From positions 57,869,152-57,933,151 of the forward strand of contig NC_084763.1 in NCBI RefSeq assembly GCF_028858725.1: a stretch of DNA of 64,000 nucleotides. Direction: 5' to 3'. Position numbers and translations under genes: made by a program. Source of the DNA: Colius striatus. Lineage: Eukaryota; Chordata; Aves; Coliiformes; Coliidae. Positions 37,549-47,600 of this stretch are shown here, one piece after another (positions within the stretch are counted from its first letter, which is position 1; each line of letters begins with the position of its first letter). The notes below the pieces were generated by a model. That model saw only the letters and a program-made list of their open reading frames with translations. It did no database searches and had not been told where the DNA came from.

Positions 37549-39624
37549 GGAATCTGTCCCCTGGTGGACAGGCAAAACCAACACCAGCTTTGCAGCCACT
37601 GCATTTAGGCTTCAGTGAAGGTTACAGCCCCTGTATCTGGGCTCCAGTGCTGCTGATGGTTATACTGGTTATACTGGCTGTGCTGGTGATGCTGAGGGTT
37701 ATTTCCTACTTCCCATTTTACCTGCAGCACTGCAAAAGCATCAACCCTTTGCTTTTTTAAAGCTGCTTGCAGAAGAAAGCTGGGTTTGGCTCAGGAACCT
37801 CGATTCTCCACCGTGGTTTTGGTTATCTCCATAACACTTCCCATCTTTACTCTCTGTTTTGTCTGTTGTGCTCCTCTGCCCAGCCCCAACGAGGGCCAAA
37901 AGCCCTGCTATGCTGCCTGCTGGATTGAAGTAACCTGCCCCTCCTTTAGGCAGTCCCAGCAGAGATGGCATCAGCCACAGAGGAGCATCTCCCTTGAGCT
38001 GTGACACTGAGAGGTGCAAAGCCAAGCTTTGGGGTTCCCCTTTCACACCCAGGGAAATTCCACCCACCAGCCCCAGTCTGTGGGGTGCTGGAGGCCTCGT
38101 CTTTCCTCAGGCAGTTGTGTGAGGTGTGTTGGACCTCTGTCCCCTGGGCAAGGGTGGCACAACAGCACTCCCAGGTCCCTCAGTCTCAGCTTTCCTCGCT
38201 GTTCCCCTGGGCTGGTCCTGGGGAGAAGCCCAGAGACAAAATCCCCAGGGAACAAACGTCAAGATGGCTCTTAAGACAGAGACCAGGACATAAAGCTGGA
38301 GCTTGACAAGGGATGGACTCCAGCTTTCTTATCCAGCAGAGGTTCCATATCCCAGACTTACAGCAGCTCACTTGTTGAGAGCTTTGAAAGGGCCTTCAGG
38401 AGGCCATTTGAACCGAGCCACGGGCTTCACGGTGCTGGGAGAGCACAGCCACAAAGGCCCTGCAGAGCCTAAAAGCAGCAGCTGCCTGTCACTGCAGCTT
38501 GTGAAGGCTCCAGCAGCTCTGTTCCCCCTTCTCACCCCTGTAAGAAGCTGCTAATACCCATTTATTAGGAATGGAGCTCAGCCTTCGCTCATTTCCCGTG
38601 GCTCAAGCTGCGTTTTGGAGTCAGTTGCCATTCGGTTTATTTACCTCCCACCCCAGCTCTCGCTCTGCTGGCAAGTGGCATCCAGCTGGACAGCACCTCA
38701 GACTTTAACTCACACTCATTAAAGCCAGGAGGAGCTTTTCCTGCATGGATTTCAAAAGGCTCTGGCTCTGGCCTCTCCATCACTTTGCAGCAAGATGCTT
38801 GGCTGCAGCCTCCAGCTCCAAAACCGCCGACAGCAGCTTAAACTGCTGCTGTGAGGCTGCTGTGAGGCTGCTGCTGCGAGCCCAGAGCCTGCAGGCAGCC
38901 TGCTGTCCTCACTGGAGCCCTCACAGCCAGCCCCATCTGACCAAAGAGCCGGGTGATGCTCCAGCCCCAGCTCCTGCCGGACTCGAGGCCCTTCCCTGGC
39001 GCCAACTCAGCTGCAGGAAGAGAGGGGAGCAGCGTCTTCGTGGGGTTTGAGGATGAAGCCACCTCCCACAGCACTCAGAGGAACCATCCAGGTGAGCTGA
39101 ACACAAGCCTGGTGCCCAAGGATCAGCCCAGCCCAGCCACACCGGGCTGACACGGCAGCAAAAGCCCTTGGTGCTATTTCAAGGCTCCCTGAGACTTTCA
39201 GGCATTTCCATCAATAACCTTGCTGGGCTGCCTTTTGCTTTGGCACCATGAAACCCCAACTGCAATGGAGCCCAAGTGAAAAGCTTCTCTGTTCCTCACA
39301 CACAAGTGCTGACAGGCTTGGGAAGACCCTTATCCTTCCATCCCCAAACGTCTGCCAGCAGCTTGGCGCCCCGGGGAGTTTTGCTCCGTGCAGAGACACG
39401 GACGGGTCAGACCCGGACAGACTCTGCTCTGGAGCTGTTCTGCAGCTCGCTGAAGGACAAAGGCCCAGCAGCACCAAGGCCTCAGGCAGCCCTTTTGCTA
39501 AACATGAAGCCATGGGAAGTGGTGCCAGGCACGAACCACCCTCAGCTTTACAAACACAGCACCACCCTCCATCAGACACTGAGGGACGCTGGGCCCTTCC
39601 CTCTCCCTTCCCTCTGTCCTCAAC

Positions 39625-40310
39625 AATCACAGAATCACACATGGTGGGGTTGGAAGGGACCTTTAGAGACCATCCAGTCCAAGCCCCTGCAGAAGCAGGG
39701 TCACCTAGATCAGGTCACACAGGGACATGTCCAGGTGGGTCTTGAAGCCCTCCAGGGAAGGAGCCTCCACACCCTCCCTGGGCAGCCTGGGCCAGGGCTC
39801 CCTCACCTGAACAGGGAAATAGTTTCTCCATATGTTTAAATGGAACTTTTTGTGTTCCAGCTTCATCCCATCACCCCTTGTCCTGTTGCTAGATACTATA
39901 GAAAAGAGGGATGTCCCAACCTCCTGACACCCACCCCTTAGAAATGTCAATGAGCTCCCCCCTCAGTCTCCTCTTCTCCAGACTAAACAGCCCCAGGTCC
40001 CGCAGCCTTTCCTCCTGTGAAAGATGTTCCAGTCCCCTGATCATCTTGGTGGCCCTGCACTGGCCTCTCTGCAGCACTTCCCTGTCCCTCTGGAGCTGAG
40101 GAGCCCAGAACTGGACACAGGACTCCAGATGAGGCCTCACCAGGGCAGAGCAGAGAGGGAGAAGAACCTCCCTTGACCTGCTGCCCACACTCTTCTTGCT
40201 GCCCCCAGGCTGCCATTGGCTTCTTGCCCATGAGGGCACATTGCTGACTCATACTTAGCTTATTATCACCCAGCACTCCCAGGTCTGTCTCTGCAGAGCT
40301 GCTCAGGCAG
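39625..40310 (-). mobile_element. CR1 fragment, about 690 bp
   Basis: One of the longest copies here. It starts acaatcacagaatcacacat, then ggtggggttggaagggacct, and includes the 3' UTR and part of ORF2, ending ctctgcagagctgctcaggc. It is 5'-truncated. A plus-strand CR1 fragment follows immediately, giving an inverted pair joined at their internal ends. Confidence 0.93.
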
Positions 40311-40339
40311 TGTGGCTGGGATGAGAGGAGGTGAGGTGG

Positions 40340-40592
40340 ATGGAGACAGAGGCTGAGTGACAGAGCCCAGAGGGTGGTGATCAGTGGCACAGAGTCGAGT
40401 TGGTCGAGTCAATGAGGATGTTGTGGCCTCAGGGGGGAAGGGCCTGGGGGTGTTGGTGCCAGAGGCTGAAGATGAGCCAGCAGCGTGCCCAGGGGGGCAG
40501 GAAGCCAGGGGCAGCCTGACTGGGATCAGCAGTGGGGTGGCAGCAGACCCAGGGCAGTGCCCATCCCCTGTGCTGGGCCCTGGGGAGGCCGA
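40340..40592 (+). mobile_element. CR1 ORF2 fragment
   Basis: Text such as ggtggtgatcagtggcacag, agatgagccagcagcgtgcc and gactgggatcagcagtgggg belongs to the CR1 reverse-transcriptase C-terminal region. It ends without a CR1 3' tail. Internal deletions are evident. Confidence 0.75.
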
Positions 40593-43068
40593 AGGTCATT
40601 CAGTCCATCAGCCCTCGTACAAAGACAGGAGTGGTCCTGCCAAGGGCTGCATCTTCCCTGCTTATACCCACAAAAACGTGGCCAGAGGCAGACACAGGTG
40701 CTGACAGTCCCCTCAAAACATGGCCTTTAGGCACTTTTGAAAGCCTCAGCCCCAGCTTTGCCATCTCATCCCTCCTGAAGATACCCCGAGAGTCACAAGA
40801 GCCACCCCTGGAAGTCATCTCAGACCAGGTGCCGTGTGTAGACACCAAATTCAGTTGCCCACACCCTGTGCCATGGGGAACACCTTGTTGGGTCCCCTCC
40901 ACACCTGCCACTGCAGAGGGTCACCTGCCACTGCCACAGGTTTCCCAGAGCTCCCAGGTCCCGTCTGTGAGCCACCTCCAGAGCACCTCAGACAGAGGCA
41001 GCTCACACTCAGACACCTCCCACGCACCTCCAAGGCTTCAGAAACAAAATCCTGCCCTACAGCTTCTGCTCAGCTTTGCAAGATGATGATGCAGAAGCAA
41101 ACTTTGCAGGAACCTGCCTGGGAGGTTTGGGGACCTGCCTGAGCCACGACACCAGCCCAGAGGAGGGGTTTGTTTCCTTTCTTCACCAGAAGCAACAAGG
41201 GTCCGACTTGTGCGGTGGGTTCAGCTCGTGGGACAGGCAGTACAAGCTCTTAGCTTGGGGAAAATCTGGCCAGGGACATCACAAAAGCGTTTTTCAGCAG
41301 CTGTCAAAAAAGAAAAGGCGAGTGTTTCATGTTCCTGCAGCAGCTGGACACTTGAAAGCCTGAGCCTGAGCCTGTCCCTGCGTGTGCAGCGCCGCGCTAA
41401 CGCTGCCCACGGCACCCAGCGCTCGGGACGAAGCCTCCCCTCCATCATCCCAGCAGGTAGGACCCTGGGATGTGCTGGCTGAAGAATCCCACAGCAGTGC
41501 AACTGCTCCAGCACCCCAGGGCCGCTCCTGCTTCAAAGGCTCCTCCAGCCTCTGGCCCAGCCCGCTGCCTTTTATCCTGAGCGGCCGCACGTCACGCCCA
41601 AGGCTCTTGTGAGACAAACACAGGGCTGGCAAGACAGCTGTCTGCAGAGGCACTCTCCAACTGCAGAGAGCAAAGGGCACTGAAGGGCATCCCATTCAAA
41701 GATGCAGGAGGTGGCATTTCTTAGGGAGAGGAGAAAGAAACGTCAGAGTTTTGCAAAGGCCAGGGCGTTGGCTGAGGATGAAGCAGCCGGAGTGGTCAGC
41801 GGAGCCCTGCCGGGGGCACCGCACTGAGGTGTCCGTTCCACAGCTCCCTCCGCTTGCCAGGAAAAGCCAAGGGAGACATCAGGCTCCAGATCAGCCAAAG
41901 AAACCCCAGACCATCCCCCAGATGCAAGTTATTAAGGAGGGAGGCTGAGGGCCCAGCAGCAACAGCAGATGCCATTGCAAAGCAGCCAGGCTTGCCCCAC
42001 GCAAGGCAGGGAGAGATGGAGAGCACAAAGACAGCAGCAAGAGGACAAAGATGGCTTGGTTGGGAAGGGCTCTGCAGGGCCCTTGCAAGCCTCACCATCC
42101 TGGCACCCTCTGCTTCTCTCCTGCCATCTCTGCAGTTTCCTGAGCCCTCCTCTTTGCATCCTCAGATCCCCAACACCCCCCACCGTGCCCATCTCTGCCA
42201 CCCCTCCCCTCAGACTCGCTGCTGGTATTTACACCACACCCCTCCTGCAAAGCCATGGCACGGGTCCATCTGACCTACACCAGCAGCCAGGGCAGTTTTC
42301 CCCACTTCTCCTGAGCCCCATCCCACCTTGTATGGAGACCTTCACCCCTTCCCCCTGAAACGCAGCAGCTCTTTGTTCCCAGTGCTTGGCTCAGCAGAGG
42401 GGAGCTGAGCAGGAACTGGACCTCAGGGCCACCCACGCTCGTGAGAGAGGTGCAAATCAGCTCAGGGTGTGCAATGAGGCAATCCACTCTGCATCATGTT
42501 AATCTCCTCCACCTGCCCAGAAACCCAAAGGGCTGTTAATTTGATTCACATCTAAAAGAAGTTAACCCAAACCAAAGCCAGGCCTCGGTGATTCTGAGGG
42601 CTGCTGTACCCTGAGGCTCTGGGGGCAACTCATCTGAGTTAAGGTCCATGGTGGATCAGTTAAAGTGCATTAAGACCCTGGGAGGACATTCTCACCCAGA
42701 ACTAGAGTGGCTTCGTTTGATTTGGCTCAGTCCATCCCCAAAGCCTGGAATGATCACACGGGTGCACTTAATGATGCACAGAGGGCTGGCACAGCTCCCC
42801 AGGGATGCTGCTGGGAGGGAAGCTGATGTGGGCCATCCCCCAGTGAAAGGTCATTTCCCAGGTCCTCCAGGCAGCCAAGCTGAGAGATAAAAGTGTCACA
42901 GACAACTCAGGTGCTTTGGCAAGTGGCAGTTTCCAGTCCCAGCAAGCTGTGATGCCCTGGGAGGGCTCTGCCATCATCTCTGCACAGCCCAGAGCCCAAG
43001 GGTCTGCAGTAAAACAAATGTTCCCAGAGAAATCAGAGACAGGAGGCAGAGTCAATGCAGAAACACAG
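40593..43068. other. Non-coding sequence with CpG patches
   Basis: A small CpG cluster lies at about 41380-41445. A NotI site (GCGGCCGC, 41581-41588) is followed directly by a CRE-half-like acgtcac. No exon is visible. Confidence 0.5.
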
Positions 43069-43330
43069 GATCAGAGAATCATTTGGATTGTTAAAGCCCT
43101 TGAAGCTCCTTGATTCCACCATTCCCCAGCACTGCCACAGCCACCACTGACCCATGGGCTCAGCCCCACAGCTCCAGGCTTTGGGGTCCCTCCAGGGATG
43201 GGCACTGCCACACAGCCCTGGGCAGGGCTGGACAGCCCTTGGGGGAAGGAATTGTTCCCCAGCTCCAACCTCAACCTCCCCTGGGGCAACCTGAGGTTGT
43301 TTCTTCTCACCCTGTCCCTTGGGAGCAGGG
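43069..43330 (-). mobile_element. CR1 tail
   Basis: Starts gatcagagaatcatttggat. It contains tgccacagccaccactgacc, ttggggtccctccagggatg and ccaacctcaacctcccctgg. It flanks the CpG-rich block. Confidence 0.88.
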
Positions 43331-43335
43331 ACCAT

Positions 43336-43640
43336 CCGTCTCCTGGCCACATGCTGCCGTGAGGGAGCCGCTGCCTGCCCTCAGGCTCCTCCTGCCCGGG
43401 CAGGACACCGCCGTGCCCGCAGCTCCCCGCAGCACCCCGGGCTCAGGGCGCAGCGGGGGCCGGGCAGGGGCGTCCCGGGCGGGCAGCAGCCGGAGTGGTG
43501 CCGGCGGCTCCGTGCGCGGGGCTCTGGTGACATCTACAGGACGTTGCACAGAGCCCAGGCTGCGCCTCCCGCCTCCTCCACAGCAAGGAACGCACCTCGT
43601 GTGCCAGCCCAGGCGGCCAGTGACCCGGCACACAGCCCTG
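43336..43640. promoter_or_regulatory. CpG-rich block next to the CCDC12 3' end (candidate CpG island)
   Basis: I count about 28 CpG in roughly 300 bases, with a high GC content and an Sp1-like GGGCGGG near 43460-43475. The flanks are CpG-poor. It lies between a CR1 tail (43069-43330) and a CR1 ORF2 fragment (43652-43835), and is not itself CR1. The minus strand is open across it for 198 codons, but the product has no recognisable family and looks like a by-product of GC content. It could be a CpG island promoter, an unmethylated regulatory element, or simply GC-rich DNA. Confidence 0.5.
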
Positions 43641-43651
43641 TGACTGCCTGG

Positions 43652-43835
43652 AGGCCAGTGGGGTTCCACAGGGATCAAGCACCTGGGTGAGGGCACAGAG
43701 GGACCTTCAGCAAGTTCCCTGCTGGCACCAAACCGGCTGATGCACCAGAGACTGAGCTGCCAGCCAGCGAGAGCTGGGCACAGAGCGACCTGCTGAGGGT
43801 CAGAGTCCTGCAGCTGGGCAGGAACAAGCCCACCC
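43652..43835 (+). mobile_element. CR1 ORF2 fragment
   Basis: Contains gtggggttccacagggatca, then gggacc-type text, agcaagttccctgctggcac and cagagtcctgcagctgggca, all from the CR1 reverse-transcriptase region. No 3' tail follows. Confidence 0.7.
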
Positions 43836-43859
43836 AGAACAAGTGACAGCTCCCTCCTT

Positions 43860-44573
43860 CCACTGAGGGATTCTTTTATTGAGAAAAGGTTTGGTAACAA
43901 CAAGCTCGGTGAATGACAAACCCTACAGAGCAGGTGCTGCAGAGCCTGGGGCGCTGGGAAGCTTCAGGGAGCAGAACAAACCCCACGTTAACCTCAGCTG
44001 GAGGCCTCATCCTGAGCCACACAGCCCCTGGCAGTGCATGTGCTGGGGCTGAGCGTGGATGTTGCCAAACACTCAGAGACAGCTGTGAGACGTGGTCGTG
44101 CCCCACGGGGCACTGCATCAGCCCTCCCACGGAGAGGAGCACCTCAGACAAGGCACCTCAGCACTGGAACAGCAGCACCAGTCCCCTGGGAAGCGGCTGT
44201 GCCTCTCCACAGGCTGCTGTTGGCTGTGTGGGCACCTTCTTGCTCCCCCAGCAAGTGTTAGGCTGAATTTACCTTCTTTGGCCCTTTTTGCTCAGACCTT
44301 CCTTGCTCTGAGTCTTGGCAGCTGAGGTTCAAGCTAACGTGGGCGTCTGCTCTGCTTCCAGCATCCCTCTGCGGTCCCCAAAAGCTCTCTGTGACGTGCT
44401 CCTCGGTGGAACACAGAGGAGAGGGGGCAGCAGGGCTCCTGAGCTCTGCCCCTCTGCTTCCCAGGGGACTGGTGAGCAGCAGGTCCCAGCGAGGCGCCTC
44501 TCCCTGGCAGCACCGCGCTGGATGGCAGCGGCGAAGCCCCAGAGCCCAGGCCCAGGGCTGTGGGACGGACTTC
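43860..44573 (-). other. CCDC12: CCDC12 3' untranslated region (predicted)
   Basis: About 700 bases of unique, non-CR1 sequence run from the stop codon to just past the first good polyadenylation signal on the minus strand. The extent is inferred from the signal alone. No transcript evidence is available. Confidence 0.55.
43875..43880 (-). terminator. Canonical AATAAA polyadenylation signal for CCDC12
   Basis: The plus strand reads tttatt, so the minus strand reads AATAAA about 0.7 kb past the CCDC12 stop. It is followed by AGAATCCCTC, with cleavage expected 10-30 nt further on. I saw no other canonical signal between the stop and this point. Confidence 0.6.
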
Positions 44574-44653
44574 TCACTCAGAGTCGCTTCCCTCTTGCTT
44601 CACTGACCCCACAGCAGATGCCAGTTCCTCCTCCTGCCCTTTCAAGCGCTCCC
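44574..44653 (-). CDS. CCDC12: CCDC12 exon 7, C-terminus and stop
   Basis: The coding part is 80 nt: two bases completing arginine, then ERLKGQEEELASAV and GSVKQEGSDSE, then TGA at 44576-44574. The acceptor is ttctccttgcag. The RERLKGQE block is conserved in vertebrates. The serine/glutamate/aspartate tail is typical, though its exact residues vary between species. Confidence 0.95.
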
Positions 44654-47600
44654 CTGCAAGGAGAAGCAGCAGTGGTGAGGTGCAGCCCAGGCGCGGGGGA
44701 GCCCCGGCAGCCCCGCACGCACGGATCAGCTCCGCGATGGCTCTCTGCGTCCTCTTCTCCAGCTTCTCCAGCTTCTTGGCCACGTCTCGCTTCAGATCCC
44801 TGGGGAGCAGAGGGACAAGGTCACGGCCTGTCCCCAGCCCGGGCTGGTGTGAGCGCTGGGGCCACGTTCCACCGGCGGAGCAGTGACTGCTCCTGGCTCC
44901 CGCCACCCGCCGGCCCCACGCTGAGCGTCTTTGTGCCCAGAGCCACGTGGGGGCCGTGCAGCCCCAGGGGACCCGTGGCTGCACTGCTGCAAGCAGCCAA
45001 AGGGCAGCCAGCTGCCCCCTCCCTCCCCAGCAGCAGGGCTGGGTTTGCCAGCTGAAGCGCTTTTAACCCAACCAAGGTGACGGCGACCCCCCGCTGGCAG
45101 CGACATCCCTCTCCCAGGGTGACACTCACCAGTCCGGCTTCCTGGGAGCCAGGTTTGCCAGGTCCTGGGGAGCAAGAGGAGACACCCAGTGAGCGCTGCA
45201 GCTGAGGCTCAGGCCTGGGCACAGGCACACAGACCCGGCAGAGCAGCCCTGTGTGTACCTACCACCTCGTCGATGAGGGGCTCCGGCCTGGCAGCCTCCA
45301 GCTGGTCCTTCACCATCTCTTCCACTAGATGGGGGAAGAGGACAGAGATCAGGAGAAGAAAACACCCACCAGAGCTCTGGCCTCGCTTCACAAAAGCTTT
45401 TGCAACAGCCCATCTGAACACCTTTGCTTTGAGAGCACGTGGGTACAGTCACACGTGTCCCTCTGCCCCCCAAACCCAGCCGGAGACTCCTAAAACCCAT
45501 CTGGGAAGTGATGCAAACCACGGAAAACCAGCAACAGCAGCAACAGTTCTGCTGGGTCCAAGCCCTCCTCTTGTCAGAGCTGCAGCTAATCAGCTTCTCT
45601 GCAGGTCTATCAACTGGAATTTGACTCACTGTGACTCATTGACAAGGCCTGAGACAGCTTGGAGGAATCAAGCTCCAGCCCAGACCTTACCTAAAGGTCT
45701 GCAGACACTGGGGCTAATGGCAAGGAATCGGATGGGCAGGGCCCTGCAGAGCCCAGCCAGTGCCAGCCCCTGCTCAAGCAGGTTCCCCTGGCTCAGGGGG
45801 CACAGGAAACCTCCTGAGCAGGAGCCTCCACACCCTCCCTGGGCAGCCTGGGCCAGGGCTCCCTCACCTCAGCACCAAAGGACTTGCTCCTCTTCAACAG
45901 CCCCAGTTTCTGCAGCCTTTCCTCCTCACACACATGTTCCATCCCCTCAGCACCCTGGGAGCCCTCCCTGGCCTCTCTGCAGCAGTTCCCTGTCTCTCTG
46001 CAGCTGGGGAGCCCAGCACTGGGCACAGGGCTCCAGCTGAGGCCCCAGCAGGGCAGAGCAGAGGGGCAGCACAACCTCCCTGGCCCTGCTGCCCACACTC
46101 TGCTGGATGCCCCCAGGCTGCCATTGGCTTCTTGCCCCCCAGCCCACGCTGCTGCTCATGGTTCTTTGCACTGCCAGGTCACCCTGTGCTGGGGCAGGGG
46201 GTTGTTCCTCCCACATACAGAACACAGCCCTGTATCCTTCAGCTCTGTGGGTAGGGAAGGAGTGGGCACCAGGAGCACATCCCCGAGGGCTGACTCCTGC
46301 TCCAGCAAACAAAACATACCCAGAGCACATGTGAGTCCCAGCTCCTCCATCCTCCCTCCCCACCCCCTGCACAGAGGGCCCGGGGCCAGACAGGTTGGTG
46401 CCTCCACACATGGCAACAGCTGCCCACGGGCACTGCAGCTCCAAAGCCGAGCTGGCAGAGGGCAGCAGCTTCATTGGAAAAGGGCAGAAAAGCTGCTCCC
46501 CAAGTCCAAAGCAGTGGGAGAGATGCAGAAGTGGCAGCGTTGCCACCTACCTACGCAGCCCAGCTCTGCCCTGCTCCCAGGGGCAGCCTTTTAGTCAGGG
46601 CCTTTAAAAAGAGAATCAGTTCCAGGAGGACTCGGTACTTCAAGATCAAGGGAACTTTTGTACCCTTCACCTTCCTCTCAAGAGCTCTGGAGGTCCAGCA
46701 GTAGGAAACAGCAGCCTGAACACCCTGGACTCATGACTCATATTTGTTTAAAGCTAATTCAAACAAAAACCAGCCTGAATCTCCTTGAGAACGCTCCAGT
46801 GAGAGCTCCCCAGCCCTGAGCAGCAAAAGCCTTTGCTCTGGGGCCGGACTCACACCCCACTTGTGCAATGCAGGGTGTGCAGACCCATGGGAGGGAGGGG
46901 ATGATGAAGCAATGGGGCTGCAAACACCCCGCGGTGCAGGGCTGCAGGCACTCAGCAACCAGGGCCTGCACAGCTCACACCAGCAAGCTGCACACAGAAA
47001 GCTTCCACACCTGGGGCTGGACAGGAGCACAGCTTTCCAAGCCAAGATTTAGCCAAGAAGGCCAGTGGCAGCCTGGCTGGGCTCAGCAGTGGGGTGGCAG
47101 CAGGCTCAGGGCAGTGCCCATCCCCTGAGGCTGCAGCTCCAGGGCTGTGTCAGTGCTGGGCTCTGGGAGGCTGCAGCTCCAGGGCTGTGTCAGTGCTGGG
47201 CCCCTCACTCCCTGCCACAGGGACACTGAGGGGCTGCAGCGTGGCCAGAGCCGGGCACAGAGCTGGGGAAGGGGCTGGAGCACAAGGGGCTGGGGAGGGG
47301 CTGAGGGAATGGGGGTGCTCAGCCTGGAGGAGGCTGAGGGGAGACAGGAGCACTCTCTGACACTCCCTGACAGGAGGCTGCAGTGAGGTGGGGGTCAGGC
47401 TCTGCTCCCCAGTGGTAGGACAAGAGGAAACAGCCTCAGCTCACCCCAGGGGAGGCTGAGGCTGGAGCTGAGGCAGAACTGTTTCCCTGAGAGGGGTGTC
47501 AGCCCCTGTGCCAGGCTGCCCAGGGAGCTGGGGCAGTGCCCAGCCCTGGAGGGATCCCAAAGCCCTGGGGCTGAGGTGCTGAGGGGTGGCTGTGGCAGGG

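Larger units (their letters stand above)
33916..39624. other. Non-coding sequence with several CR1 tails
   Basis: Open frames on both strands around 36556-37134 are the longest outside the repeats, but they match no family I know and have no supporting splice pattern. Short triplication-like text (ggttatactggttatactgg) lies near 37658. Confidence 0.5.

Noticed and set aside
43307..43903. A 198-codon minus-strand open frame over the CpG block
   Set aside because: It covers the end of one CR1, the CpG block and another CR1 fragment. The residues are arginine/proline/glycine-rich as expected from GC content.
44574..44984. A separate intronless 136-codon gene
   Set aside because: It is CCDC12 exons 6 and 7 read through the 69-nt intron, starting from a chance ATG in intron 5.
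44315..45055. A 246-codon plus-strand open frame
   Set aside because: It is antisense to CCDC12 exons 6-7 and intron 5 in GC-rich DNA, with no recognisable family.
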